34,361 nucleotides of DNA from a bacterium UBP1_UBA4783 (lineage in GTDB: Bacteria > Krumholzibacteriota > Krumholzibacteriia > Krumholzibacteriales > Krumholzibacteriaceae). The notes under the pieces were generated by a model. It did not search any database. It worked only from the letters and a program-made list of their open reading frames with translations, and was not told the origin of the DNA. This document shows positions 1-8,219 of this stretch, in pieces (the stretch's first letter is position 1; every line of letters begins with the position of its first letter). The stretch spans positions 1-34,361 of the forward strand of contig DHHB01000060.1 of assembly GCA_002403075.1 (NCBI GenBank). The letters run 5' to 3'. A program made the position numbers and the translations under genes.

Positions 1-250
1 TCGTGCGGCCGTCCTGATCGGCGAAAACGAAGTAGTATCCGCTCTCCGCGGCGCCCTTCACGAGATGATCCTGGACGAGCTCGAGCGCAACGAGAACCTC
101 GTCGGGCGTGAAATATCCCGTCGCCTCGACGATGCCCCGGACCGTTTCCAGATCCTCCTGCCGGACGTCGAAGCGGAACGAGATGCCCCTCAGGTCGGCC
201 TTTTTCCTCGGCTCGCCGACGTACCGTTTCTTTTCCGGGTCTTCGGTCAT
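1..250 (-). CDS. GNAT-family N-acetyltransferase, N-terminal part (cut by window start)
   Basis: The first 83 codons are visible, starting at ATG 250-248; the acetyl-CoA-binding half lies outside the window. After a charged N-terminus, the stretch around residues 30-83 (VRGIVEATGYFTPDEVLVAL, then GYYFVFADQDGRT) has the look of the first helices and strand of GNAT acetyltransferases. It begins 16 bases after the stop of the upstream ATP-grasp gene, so it is the last visible gene of the aminomutase/ATP-grasp operon. A GNAT protein beside a lysine 2,3-aminomutase recalls AblB, which acetylates beta-lysine to the osmolyte N-epsilon-acetyl-beta-lysine. That role is inferred from context; the product here may instead be acetylated after ATP-grasp ligation. 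Confidence 0.72.
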   Translation of the reverse strand, partial: MTEDPEKKRYVGEPRKKADLRGISFRFDVRQEDLETVRGIVEATGYFTPDEVLVALELVQDHLVKGAAESGYYFVFADQDGRT

Positions 251-266
251 ATCGGTGCGGCGCCTT

Positions 267-1301
267 TCATCGCCCGGGCGCCGGCGCGCGGCCCGCGCGG
301 CGCAGAGCGTCGTCGAGGATCGTCCGTATGGCGGCGTCGTAATCGAGGCCGCCCTGCTGCGCCGCGGCGATGAAGCCCGAATCGGGCGAGATGCACGGGT
401 TCGCGTTCACCTCGAGTATATAGGGGTTGTTCTTCGCGTCGACGCGGAAATCGACGCGCGCGTACCCCCGCAGCCCGAAGAGGTTCCACGCCGCGAGCGC
501 GACCCGCGGCAGCTCCGCGAGGAGATCCCGATCCTCCCGGTTGAAATCGAACGTCCGTGGCGTGCCCCGGTATTCGATCGCTTCCTCTTCCCATTTCGCC
601 TTGTAGTTCACGATGCGCGGCTTGCCCTTGGGAAAATCGAGGAACAGGATCTCGGCGACGGGGAGCACGCGGGGGGCGCCCGCCGTCGACAGGATCGACA
701 CGTTGAACTCGCGCCCTTCGACGAAGGCCTCGGCGAAGCACTCGCCGCGAAGCCGCGGAGCGAGCTCCTCCATGCGGGCGAGAAGCCGCGCGTCGTCGGC
801 GTTCTCCACGATGACGTCGTCGTCCATTCCGAAGGACGCGTGCTCCCAGACGGCCTTGACGATATGCCGCGAGCGGCGCCGCGAGCTCCGTTTCTTGACG
901 AGCGGGGTTCCACCGCTCGCGGGCCACGGCCCGGTCCAGTCGGGCGTCAGAAGCCCCCCCGCCCTGATCCGTTCCTTGGCGAGCACCTTGTTCGACGTGA
1001 TGTAGAGCGACTCGGCGGACGCCCCCGTGTAGTGTATCCCGAGCGCGTCGAGCAGGGACGGCACGACGTGGATGAGCCTCCCGTAGCTTTCGAGGCATTC
1101 GACGAGGTTGAACACGACGTCGGGCTTGAAGCGGGAAGCGGCGTCCGCGACGGCCGCGAGATCGAACCCACACGGCACGCGCGCGACCTCCGCTCCGAGC
1201 CGGCCGAGAACGGCCGCGATCGCCTCGAGCTGCTCGAGAACGTCGAGCTCGTCGGTTTTCGCGTTCTCGCCGATCGCATTGAACAGTATCGCGACGCGCA
1301 T
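267..1301 (-). CDS. ATP-grasp ligase, D-Ala-D-Ala ligase-like (344 aa)
   Basis: The protein has the fold order of D-alanine-D-alanine ligases: an N-terminal Rossmann-like domain (residues 1-95, with DVVFNLVECLESYGR near 61-75), a central ATP-grasp domain, and the C-terminal metal/ATP motif RVDFRVD (about 282-288) followed by ILEVNANPCISPDSGF (about 295-310), whose Glu and Asn bind Mg-ATP in the family. The family activates a carboxylate as acyl phosphate and joins it to an amine. The gene starts 6 bases after the stop of a second ATP-grasp gene, with an AGGA ribosome site before ATG 1301. A cell-wall Ddl role is unlikely, because two such genes sit beside an aminomutase and an acetyltransferase; peptide-bond formation on beta-lysine is a guess from context. 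Confidence 0.85.
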   Translation of the reverse strand: MRVAILFNAIGENAKTDELDVLEQLEAIAAVLGRLGAEVARVPCGFDLAAVADAASRFKPDVVFNLVECLESYGRLIHVVPSLLDALGIHYTGASAESLYITSNKVLAKERIRAGGLLTPDWTGPWPASGGTPLVKKRSSRRRSRHIVKAVWEHASFGMDDDVIVENADDARLLARMEELAPRLRGECFAEAFVEGREFNVSILSTAGAPRVLPVAEILFLDFPKGKPRIVNYKAKWEEEAIEYRGTPRTFDFNREDRDLLAELPRVALAAWNLFGLRGYARVDFRVDAKNNPYILEVNANPCISPDSGFIAAAQQGGLDYDAAIRTILDDALRRAGRAPAPGR

Positions 1302-1307
1302 GATGTC

Positions 1308-2315
1308 CTACGGGTGCATGGTCATGACCGGCCGCTCGACGCGCTCGAGCGCCGACCGGATGATCCGCTCGATGAGGCGCACGTAGGGGATGCCGAGCTT
1401 CGAGCACAATATGGGGAGGTCCGAATGCGTCGGATGGAGCCCCGCGAGAGGATTCACCTCGAGAAACTGGGGGCGGCCGGCGGCGTCGCACCGGAAATCG
1501 ACCCTTCCCGCGTCGCGACAGCCGAGGACCCGCCAGACCTCGAGCGCGAGCCGCTCCGCCTCGCGCACCGCGGCGTCCCCCTCGGGCCGGACGAGGATGT
1601 AGTCCACGAGCTCCTCGCACCGTTCCTTGTTGACGTACGAGTAGACGCCGCTCTCGGCGCCGGGCCGAAGCCCCATTTCGAGCGTCCCGACGACCTCCGC
1701 CCGCTCCCCCGTGCCGAGAAGGCCGACGGTGAACTCGCGCCCCGAAAGGTAGGTCTCGACGAGCACGGGCTGGCGGAACTCGGCGAGAAGCCGCGCGCAG
1801 AGCGGCGCGAGCTCCTCGCGGTCGCTCACGATCGAGAGCGGCGTGATCCCCTTGCTCGTCCCCTCGGCGACCGGTTTCGCGAAGTAGGGCGGCGGGAACG
1901 GGACAGCCCGCGCGTCGCTTTCCCGCTCGACGACGGCGAAGCCCGGCGTCGGGATCCCAGCGTCGCGGATCACGCTCTTCGTGAGTCCTTTGTGCAGCGT
2001 GAGCCCCATGACGACCGGGTCGCTGAAGGTGTACGGTATCTCGAAAACGTCGAGGATGGCGGGCACCTGAGCCTCGCGCCCGATGCCGCGGAGCCCCTCG
2101 GCGATATTGAAGACGAGATCCCAGCGGTCTCCGCGGGCGAGCCTCGCGACGAGGGAACGCGCGTGGCCGACGCGGTCGGTCGAATGCCCGCAGGCGCGGA
2201 TCGCCGTTTCGAGCTCGGCGATCGTCTCCTCGCGGTCGAACTCGGCCGTTTCCTCCTCGCCGTACCCCATGGCGAGATACTCGGCCCGCAGATCGTAGGT
2301 GAGGCCTATGTTCAT
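1308..2315 (-). CDS. ATP-grasp ligase, D-Ala-D-Ala ligase-like, second copy (335 aa)
   Basis: This is a divergent paralogue of the downstream ATP-grasp enzyme. The N-terminal domain carries DLVFNIAEGLRGIGRE (about 65-80), the Ddl-type strand-loop that contacts the substrate. The ATP-lid region includes YFAKPVAEGTSKGI (about 143-156), and the C-terminal metal site is RVDFRCD then FLEVNPLAGLHPTHSDLP. The Glu/Asn pair of the active site is present, so it should be catalytic. It sits 6 bases from the aminomutase stop and 6 bases from the next gene, so co-transcription is very likely. Two non-identical ligases suggest two successive condensations, or one heterodimeric enzyme. The substrate cannot be read from sequence. 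Confidence 0.85.
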   Translation of the reverse strand: MNIGLTYDLRAEYLAMGYGEEETAEFDREETIAELETAIRACGHSTDRVGHARSLVARLARGDRWDLVFNIAEGLRGIGREAQVPAILDVFEIPYTFSDPVVMGLTLHKGLTKSVIRDAGIPTPGFAVVERESDARAVPFPPPYFAKPVAEGTSKGITPLSIVSDREELAPLCARLLAEFRQPVLVETYLSGREFTVGLLGTGERAEVVGTLEMGLRPGAESGVYSYVNKERCEELVDYILVRPEGDAAVREAERLALEVWRVLGCRDAGRVDFRCDAAGRPQFLEVNPLAGLHPTHSDLPILCSKLGIPYVRLIERIIRSALERVERPVMTMHP

Positions 2316-2321
2316 GGGACG

Positions 2322-3467
2322 CTACCGCCTTCCCTTGACGGCCGCGCGCTCGCCGGCCGGCCGCGGGTCGCGATAGCGGTAGAGATCGCCCTGGTAGTTG
2401 CGGAGCACGAGGTCGTCCCCCTCGCGTCCGACGACGTATTCGGGCATGACGGGCGTTTTGCCTCCGCCCCCGGGCGCGTCGACGATGAAGGTCGGCACGG
2501 CGTACCCGCTCGTGAATCCGCGGAGCCCGCGGATGATCTCGACGCCGGTCTCGACCGGCGTGCGGAAATGCGCGCTGCCGCAGATCTGGTCGCACTGATA
2601 GAGGTAGTACGGCCGCACGCGCATGGCCATGAGGCGCCGCACGAGGCGTTTCATCGTTTCCACGTCGTCGTTGATATCCCGCAGAAGCACCGTCTGGGAG
2701 CCGAGCGGTATCCCGGCGTCGGCGAGCATCGCGCAGGCGCGGCTCGTCTCGGGGGTGCATTCGTCGGGATGGGTGAAATGGATGCTCATCCAGAGCGGAT
2801 GGTGCCGGCGAAGCATCCGGACGAGCTGGGGGGTGATGCGCTGCGGAAGCACGACGGGCGCCTTCGTGCCGATGCGCACGACTTCGACCGAGGGGATGCG
2901 CCGCAGCTCGGTGAGGATCCAGTCGAGCCGGTCGTCGCCGAGCATGAGAGGCTCTCCGCCCGAAATGAGGACGTCCCGGATCTCCGGATTGCTCCGGATG
3001 TACGAGAGCGCCCGCTCGAGGCGGGAGACGGTCGGATGGAGCGTGCCGTGGCCCACGACGCGCGAGCGCGTGCAGTAGCGGCAGTACGTGGAGCAGAAGT
3101 CCGACACGAGAAAGAGCACGCGGTCGGGGTACCGGTGCACGAGCCCCGGCACCGGACTCATCTCTTCCTCGGCGAGGGGATCGGCCGATTCGCCGGGACC
3201 GCAGACGAACTCCGCGGTGCTCGGAATGACGGTCCGCCGCAGCGCCTGCCCCGGATCGTCGTAGGAGAGCAGGCTCATATAGTACGGCGTCACGCCGACG
3301 GGGAGCATCGAGCCTCCGCGCTCGAGGGCGAGCCGCTCGTCGTGCGACAGGTGCAGGATGCGCTCGAAGGTTTCGAGGTCCTGGATGCGGTGCCGGACCT
3401 GCCAGCGCCAGTCGTTCCACTCGCGGTCGCTCGCCTCCGGGAAGAACGCGCGCCGGAAAAGCCGCAC
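2322..3467 (-). CDS. kamA: Lysine 2,3-aminomutase (KamA-family radical SAM/PLP enzyme, 381 aa)
   Basis: KamA enzymes use a [4Fe-4S] cluster, S-adenosylmethionine and PLP to turn L-lysine into beta-lysine. The radical-SAM motif CSTYCRYC is present, as are SGGEPL and the PLP loop VDAPGGGGKTPVMP. I chose the GTG start at 3467: the family-typical start FFPEAS.REWNDWRWQ then lies at the N-terminus, the cluster cysteines fall at 125/129/132, and two aspartates at 293 (QCD) and 330 (VDAP). These are the numbers I recall for the clostridial enzyme, where both aspartates hold the lysine amino group; glutamate mutases replace them. An ATG at 3662 would add 65 low-complexity residues. The C-terminal zinc cysteines of the clostridial enzyme are absent, as in short family members. 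The GTG has only a weak ribosome site. Confidence 0.88.
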   Translation of the reverse strand: MRLFRRAFFPEASDREWNDWRWQVRHRIQDLETFERILHLSHDERLALERGGSMLPVGVTPYYMSLLSYDDPGQALRRTVIPSTAEFVCGPGESADPLAEEEMSPVPGLVHRYPDRVLFLVSDFCSTYCRYCTRSRVVGHGTLHPTVSRLERALSYIRSNPEIRDVLISGGEPLMLGDDRLDWILTELRRIPSVEVVRIGTKAPVVLPQRITPQLVRMLRRHHPLWMSIHFTHPDECTPETSRACAMLADAGIPLGSQTVLLRDINDDVETMKRLVRRLMAMRVRPYYLYQCDQICGSAHFRTPVETGVEIIRGLRGFTSGYAVPTFIVDAPGGGGKTPVMPEYVVGREGDDLVLRNYQGDLYRYRDPRPAGERAAVKGRR

Positions 3468-3618
3468 GCGCGAGCTCGTGTGCGGACGGCGGCCGGGACC
3501 CGGACGATGGCCGGAGAGACGAGAGGGCTGAATTCGTTTCTGGGGAAAACTCTGTCCGTCGAATAGTGGACCGAGGCAGGTAGCTATATGAGGAGGGTGA
3601 TCCTCGCTCTTTTCTACA

Positions 3619-3837
3619 CTAGTAACATCGGTACCGCGATGCGTTGAAGCTTGCGGCTCCATCGAATAATCCCTCCATCAGGCTGCGGCTCCGGGGCCGC
3701 GTGCGACTCGGAACGTCGGATGTCGAATCGATCGATATACGGGGCGCGAAGCCCGTTCTCATGCGCCGGACGCCGAATCCAGCCGATAGCGGCTTCACGA
3801 GACGTCCGAATGCGATGTGCGGAATCGTGAACTTCAT
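3619..3837 (-). CDS. Small ORF (72 aa) with strong ribosome binding site, unknown function
   Basis: ATG 3837-3835 is preceded by AGGAGG (3850-3845) with a 7-base gap, among the best ribosome sites in the window, and the frame runs to TAG at 3619. The product starts MKFTIPHIAFGRLVKPLSAG and becomes rich in Arg and Ser, with one Cys near the end (SRYRCY). There is no signal peptide and no family I recognise. It lies about 150 bases upstream of the aminomutase, on the same strand and downstream of a plausible promoter. It could be a leader peptide, a small protein of the pathway, or a substrate peptide for the ATP-grasp enzymes. A chance frame is possible because GC-rich DNA holds many. Confidence 0.42.
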   Translation of the reverse strand: MKFTIPHIAFGRLVKPLSAGFGVRRMRTGFAPRISIDSTSDVPSRTRPRSRSLMEGLFDGAASFNASRYRCY

Positions 3838-4142
3838 CGTTTCTCCTCCTCGATGAACCGGAGCGTGCCCGCGGCGCGAGTTGCGGAGCGATCGCCTCCT
3901 TCTCCGCTCGTGTGCGCGCGCCGCTTCATGACGTTTCGCGCACGTCTCCGATTTTTCAAGTTGCAATATATACACAACACTTCGATATGCAAGCAAACTT
4001 TATGTGCCCGGCTCGAATTTTTTTTGGACTCCCTCCCCGTCGCCGCCTCGCCGCCGGGGCGGACATATCGCCCCGCCGCGGTTGGAGCAATTTTGAGACC
4101 AGTCTCGCCCCCTGTGCCGTCGGCGCCCCATTTTTCCGGCCG
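3838..4142. other. Intergenic region between transporter gene and small ORF
   Basis: This 305-base stretch holds no convincing gene. It contains the candidate promoter above, an 8-T run on the plus strand (4018-4025), a 7-bp stem CGGGGCG/CGCCCCG with a 7-base loop at 4055-4075, and a 5-bp dyad GAGAC/GTCTC at 4095-4106. The stem is not followed by a T-run on the minus strand, so it is not a standard terminator for the transporter gene ending at 4143. The dyads could be regulator sites, but nothing links them to a protein. Confidence 0.5.
3967..3996 (-). promoter_or_regulatory. Candidate sigma70 promoter for the small ORF/kamA cluster
   Basis: Reading the minus strand, TTGCTT (3996-3991) and TATATA (3972-3967) are separated by 18 bases, in an AT-rich island inside GC-rich sequence. 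It would give a leader of about 120 bases before the 72-codon ORF. Support is sequence match only. Confidence 0.4.
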
Positions 4143-5357
4143 TCAGCGCAGCGCGAGCCAGCCGGCCGCGATCGCGAGCGTCGTGATCGTGATCGGCACG
4201 CCGACCCGGGCGTGCTCGCGCCACGATATCGCGACGCCGAGCCGCCCGGCCTGATCGATCACGATGATGTTCGCGATGGAGCCGACGACGATGAGGTTGC
4301 CGGCGAGCGTCGTCGAGAGGGCGAGCACCGGCCCCGCGAGGGGATGAGACGCGAAGGGAAGGAGCAGCATCGCGGCGGGAACGTTCGACACGAGGTTCGA
4401 GAGAAGGACGCTCGCTCCGAAGAGCGCCGCGGGCCGGGTGAGGTCGACGCCGGCGCCGGAGAGACGGGCCGCGGCGGCGGCCATCCCTCCCGAGACCTCG
4501 AAGGCGTGATTCACGACGAACAGCGCCATGAAGAGAACGAGGAGCTGCCAGTCGACGAGCCCGAGCATGTCCCGCGACCGCATCCTGCGCGAGCAAAGGA
4601 GAACGCCCGCGGCGGCGAGCGCCAGTATCTCCCTCGGCCACCCCCCTGCGACGAAGGCGACGACGAGGAAGCCGAGGAGGATCCCCCCCTTGAGCGTCTG
4701 CCGCCGGTCGAGCGGCTGCGTTTCGATCTCGGGCACCGGTCTCGTCTCTCGCAACGCCCCCCGGTAGCGGAGCGCGATCACGCCCCAGACCGCCGCGAGC
4801 CCGAGGAGCGAAGGGATCCCCGCGTCGAGGAGATAGCGCCTGAAGGAGAGACCGAGCACCTGCCCGATGAGCATGTTCTGCGGATTGCCGATGAGCGTCG
4901 CCGCCGAACCGACGTTGGCCGCGGCGGCGAGGGCGAGGAGGAACGGCCGGGGAGCGAGCCCCCGCCTCGCGCACCCCTCCACGAGCACCGGCGCGACGGC
5001 GAGACAGACGATGTCGTTCGCCAGCAGCGCCGAGAGGGCGCCCGTGACGGCGACGACGATCGCGAGCAGCGCCGCCGGCCCGGTCTCGATCGCGGCGATG
5101 CGCCGCGCGACATGCGAGTAGAATCCGCCGAGACGGAATTGCGCCGACACCACCATGAGCCCGAAGAGCAGGGCGATCGTCGGAATATCGATGACGGTCG
5201 AAAGCTCCGGCACCGCGACGCGGCCGAGCGTCACGAGCGCGATCGCCCCGAGAAGGGCGACGCCGGTCCGGTCGAGGGCGAGCCCCGGGATCCTCCCGAG
5301 GATCATCCCGAGGTACACGAAGATGAAAACGGCGACGACGACGGCGTCCGCGTGCAT
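4143..5357 (-). CDS. SLC13/ArsB-NhaD-type anion transporter (404 aa, multi-pass membrane)
   Basis: The protein is hydrophobic throughout, with roughly 10-12 membrane segments in two related halves. Family marks are LLANDIVCLAVAPVL (about 110-124), GNPQNMLIG (about 157-165) in the first half, and SNLVSNVPAAMLLLPF then GSIANIIVID in the second. These paired hairpin/NP-type motifs are typical of the ion transporter superfamily that includes CitMHS, ArsB, NhaD and SLC13 carriers. Substrates in the family range from arsenite and citrate to sulfate and sodium/proton exchange, and none can be chosen here. Start ATG 5357 has GGAG eight bases upstream. It follows malQ by 19 bases and is probably the last gene of that transcript. 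Confidence 0.85.
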   Translation of the reverse strand: MHADAVVVAVFIFVYLGMILGRIPGLALDRTGVALLGAIALVTLGRVAVPELSTVIDIPTIALLFGLMVVSAQFRLGGFYSHVARRIAAIETGPAALLAIVVAVTGALSALLANDIVCLAVAPVLVEGCARRGLAPRPFLLALAAAANVGSAATLIGNPQNMLIGQVLGLSFRRYLLDAGIPSLLGLAAVWGVIALRYRGALRETRPVPEIETQPLDRRQTLKGGILLGFLVVAFVAGGWPREILALAAAGVLLCSRRMRSRDMLGLVDWQLLVLFMALFVVNHAFEVSGGMAAAAARLSGAGVDLTRPAALFGASVLLSNLVSNVPAAMLLLPFASHPLAGPVLALSTTLAGNLIVVGSIANIIVIDQAGRLGVAISWREHARVGVPITITTLAIAAGWLALR

Positions 5358-5376
5358 GGATGAGTCTCCGCGCCGG

Positions 5377-6912
5377 TTACGGGCCGGATCGCCCGCCCGC
5401 CGCCTTCGCGGCGGGGGCGGGGGCCCGTCCGTAGGTTTCGACCATCGCCGCGAGCGCGTCGGCCACGCGCGGATGCGCCTGTCCCGGCAGCAGGCGCCAT
5501 TCCCAGTTGCCGTGCGGGACGGCGGGCCGGTTCATGCGCGCCTCGGCGCCGAGCCCGAGGACGTCCTGCATCGGCACGATGACCGTGCCGGCGATCGACA
5601 TCAGGAGGAACCGCAGCAGCCCGATATGGACGTTCTCGGCGCTGAAGCCCGCCTTGAAATAGCGGGCGAGTCTCGCGCGTTCCTCGGGGAGGGCCTCCGT
5701 CTCGAACCACCCGCGCGCCGTGTTGTTGTCGTGCGTACCGGTGTAGGCGAGGCAATTCGGAACGTAGTTGTGGGGAAGGTACGGGTGTGCGGGGTCGTCC
5801 TCGCCGAACGCGAACAGAAGCACGCGCATCCCGGGAATCCCGAAGCGCGCCATGACCTCCTTCACGTCGGGCGTGATGACGCCGAGGTCCTCGGCGACGA
5901 TCGGCATCGCCGGAAACCGGTCGCGGAGCGCCGCGAAGAAATCGTCCGCCGGCGCCTTTACCCAGCGGCCCTTGACCGCCGTCCGCTCCCCCGCCGGCAC
6001 CTCCCAGTACCCGACGAAGCCGCGGAAATGATCGACGCGGACGGTATCGAAGAGTCCGAGGTTGTGGGAGAAGCGCTCCATCCACCAGCGGTAGCCGGTC
6101 GCCCGCAGGGCGTCCCAGTCGTACACCGGATTGCCCCAGAGCTGTCCCGTCTCGCTGAAGTAATCGGGCGGCACTCCCGCGACGGCGCGAGGCTCCTTCG
6201 CGGAGTCGAGCTTGAAGATCCCGCTCTCCCGCCAGACGTCGGCGCTGTCGTAGTTCACGTATATGGGGATGTCGCCGAGGAGCCGAACCCCCGCTTCATG
6301 GCAGTAGCTCTTGAGCGCCATCCACTGCCGGAAGAAGAGAAACTGGGCGAACGTTTCCCGCACGATCTCGACGGCGTGCCGCGCGCGCGCCTCGCGGAGC
6401 GCATCCGCGCGGCGGTCCCGCAGCCCTTCGGGCCATCCATTCCAGGGGGCGCCGCCGAAACGGCGTTTCAGCACGACGAACAGGGCGTAATCGTCGAGCC
6501 AGTGCGCGTTGATCGAGACGAAGCCCTCGTACTCCGAACGCCTCCACCCCGTCGCCCGGAATCGCTCGTAGGCGCGGTCGAGGAGGCTTCGCTTCTCGGC
6601 CGCGGCCGCGCCGTAATCGCATCTCGGGCCGGGCGCGACCGGAGATCCCGCGTCGCCGGGCCGGAGCAGGCCGTCCTCGACGAGCCGCTCGGGGCTGATG
6701 AAGAGCGCGTTCCCCGCGAAGGCGGAGACGCTGCTGTAGGGGGAGTTGCCGTGGGCGCCGTCGGTGGGGTTTTGCGGCAGCACCTGCCAGACGCTCTGTT
6801 TCGCCCGCGAGAGGAAATCGACGAACTCGAAGGCCGCCGGCCCGAGATCGCCCGTGTGACGTGGCGACGGGAGCGAGGTGATATGAAGCAGGATGCCGGA
6901 GCGTCGTTCCAT
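5377..6912 (-). CDS. malQ: 4-alpha-glucanotransferase (amylomaltase, GH77)
   Basis: MalQ disproportionates alpha-1,4-glucans in the cytoplasm, moving maltosyl and longer units between chains and releasing glucose. The 511-residue length is normal for the short bacterial type. The GH77 catalytic triad is visible: nucleophile Asp294 in RVDHFRGF, acid/base Glu341 in VAEDLG and transition-state Asp395 in GTHDNNT, close to the numbering of Thermus amylomaltase. The N-terminal GILLHITSLPS and the loop WQVLPQNPT...GNSPYSSVSAFAGN are also typical. It lies 26 bases after the beta-helix gene and 19 bases before the transporter gene. With the trehalose genes further along, it suggests glycogen or maltodextrin turnover in this organism. 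Confidence 0.96.
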   Translation of the reverse strand: MERRSGILLHITSLPSPRHTGDLGPAAFEFVDFLSRAKQSVWQVLPQNPTDGAHGNSPYSSVSAFAGNALFISPERLVEDGLLRPGDAGSPVAPGPRCDYGAAAAEKRSLLDRAYERFRATGWRRSEYEGFVSINAHWLDDYALFVVLKRRFGGAPWNGWPEGLRDRRADALREARARHAVEIVRETFAQFLFFRQWMALKSYCHEAGVRLLGDIPIYVNYDSADVWRESGIFKLDSAKEPRAVAGVPPDYFSETGQLWGNPVYDWDALRATGYRWWMERFSHNLGLFDTVRVDHFRGFVGYWEVPAGERTAVKGRWVKAPADDFFAALRDRFPAMPIVAEDLGVITPDVKEVMARFGIPGMRVLLFAFGEDDPAHPYLPHNYVPNCLAYTGTHDNNTARGWFETEALPEERARLARYFKAGFSAENVHIGLLRFLLMSIAGTVIVPMQDVLGLGAEARMNRPAVPHGNWEWRLLPGQAHPRVADALAAMVETYGRAPAPAAKAAGGRSGP

Positions 6913-6938
6913 GGGCGGTGATTATACGGCGAACCGGC

Positions 6939-8105
6939 TCAGCGGTAAAGGCGCTTGATGCTCCCCCAGGTCGCCCGCTCGACCCCCACCGATCCGCAGT
7001 CCGCTTCGAAGGCGCCGATGAGCCCGCATGACATGTCGTCCGGCTGGTTGTCGAGCAGGCAGGGGGAATCGCTCCGCAGGGTGAGCTTCGCGGGCGACAG
7101 ATCGCCGCAAAACGCCGGATCGAGGGAGATGTTGTCGCCGAGATCGACGGTGCCGGCGGGCCATTCGTCGCTCGCCGCGTTCCCGAAGAGATCGCAGCAG
7201 CCGGCCCGGAGCACGCTCTGGTCCGCGACGAGCGGAGGACCGCCGCCGTTTCCGGCGATGATCGTCCGCGAGAGGGTCTGCGCCTCGCTCGAGAAGAGGT
7301 GCAGCGCGCTCCCCTCGTCCGCCCTGTTGCCGGCGATCGTGCAGCCTGTCACGGTCGACGGATAGAGCCGCTCGCCGTAGAGCGCTCCGCCCTTCGTCCC
7401 GCCGTCGTTGTCGTATACGGCGCAGCCCTCGAGGCTCAGCCCGAAATGATAGGCGTAGATCGCGCCCCCCCTGTCGGAGGCGACGTTGTCCCGGATGACG
7501 CATTTCGAGAAGACCGGCGTGAGGCTGCTGTTTACGAGAAATATCGCCGCGCCGCGGGCGGCCCTGTTCCCCCGGAAGACGCACGATTCGAAGCGCGGCC
7601 CGCTGACCCCGGCGTAGTAGATCCCCCCGCCGCGCTCGGCGGCGTTGCCCGCGAACACGCAGTTCCTGAAGACCGGCGACGAGAGGTGCGCGAGAAGACC
7701 GCCGCCGCAGAAATCCCCGAAGAGCGGCGCCTGCCCGCCGGTGATCGCGAACCCCTCGATCGTCACGCGGCTGTCGTCGCCGCCCTGGATATAGATGACG
7801 CGGCCGCGGTGCTCCGCGTCGAGGATCGTGAGCTCGGGGCCCGCTTCGGCGCGAACGGTGAACCCCGTCGCGCCCCGCAAAAACCGTATCAGCGCGTAAT
7901 CGTCTCCGCTCCCCTGATTCGTCCACGTGTATCGCCCGGGAGCGGCGAGCACGAGATCCCCCGTCCGGGCGGAATCGACGGCCGCCTGAATCGTCGGCGC
8001 GTCCCCCGTGCCGTCGGGAGCGACGCGCCACGTCCGCGCCGCCGCCGGCGCCGCGTCGGCGAGCGTCGAGAGGAACAGAACGGCGAACGCGAATGCTCTC
8101 CCCAT
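6939..8105 (-). CDS. Secreted right-handed parallel beta-helix protein (388 aa)
   Basis: The start ATG 8105 is set by GGAGG eight bases upstream and by the signal peptide that follows (hydrophobic residues 3-20, Ala-rich cleavage region near AAPAAAR). The mature protein opens with RTWRVAPDGTGDAPTIQAAVDSA...GDLVLAAPGRYT, the usual first turn of pectate-lyase-like beta-helix proteins in which a list of events or features is laid on a coil. Repeated strand/turn units follow (FRNCVFAGNAAERGGGIYYAG, FSKCVIRDNVASDRGGAIYA, LEGCAVYDNDGGTKGGALYG), each with a CxxxxN and a GGG/GGA turn. No catalytic residues can be named. A surface or extracellular structural or polysaccharide-binding role is likely. 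No C-terminal sorting domain is obvious. Confidence 0.88.
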   Translation of the reverse strand: MGRAFAFAVLFLSTLADAAPAAARTWRVAPDGTGDAPTIQAAVDSARTGDLVLAAPGRYTWTNQGSGDDYALIRFLRGATGFTVRAEAGPELTILDAEHRGRVIYIQGGDDSRVTIEGFAITGGQAPLFGDFCGGGLLAHLSSPVFRNCVFAGNAAERGGGIYYAGVSGPRFESCVFRGNRAARGAAIFLVNSSLTPVFSKCVIRDNVASDRGGAIYAYHFGLSLEGCAVYDNDGGTKGGALYGERLYPSTVTGCTIAGNRADEGSALHLFSSEAQTLSRTIIAGNGGGPPLVADQSVLRAGCCDLFGNAASDEWPAGTVDLGDNISLDPAFCGDLSPAKLTLRSDSPCLLDNQPDDMSCGLIGAFEADCGSVGVERATWGSIKRLYR

Positions 8106-8121
8106 CGGCCGGTCCTCCAGA

Positions 8122-8137
8122 GCGGCCCGCGGGCCGC
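8122..8137. repeat. Perfect 16-bp GC palindrome in the leader of the beta-helix gene
   Basis: GCGGCCCGCGGGCCGC reads the same on both strands and ends about 10 bases before the GGAGG ribosome site of the beta-helix gene. It may be an operator or an mRNA fold near the ribosome site; in DNA this rich in GC it may also be chance. Confidence 0.4.
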
Positions 8138-8219
8138 ACGCGTAGAAAAATACCGTTCCAGCCGCGATTTCTCCAGCGATTTGTCGCCGTCCGGAGCGCG
8201 CGGGCGGCGAAAGAACACG

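Noticed and set aside
2322..3467. Reading KamA as EF-P lysine mutase (EpmB) or glutamate 2,3-aminomutase
   Set aside because: Both aspartates that hold lysine in lysine 2,3-aminomutase are present, while glutamate mutases replace them. No EF-P or epmA gene is adjacent.
108..3566. Open frame of over 1,150 codons on the plus strand opposite the aminomutase/ATP-grasp genes
   Set aside because: It lies opposite three recognisable minus-strand genes, is Arg/Glu/Asp-rich without any family motif, and such frames are expected opposite GC-rich genes. Similar frames at 10723-13020, 13659-16112, 19651-21966 and 21687-25013 were rejected for the same reason.
2322..3662. Longer aminomutase starting at ATG 3662 (446 aa)
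   Set aside because: The added 65 residues are low-complexity and unlike the family; the GTG at 3467 puts the cluster cysteines and lysine-binding aspartates at the family's positions. The longer frame would also run into the small ORF's end.
4055..4075. GC hairpin as terminator of the transporter gene
   Set aside because: No T-run follows it on the minus strand; the nearby run of eight is A on that strand.
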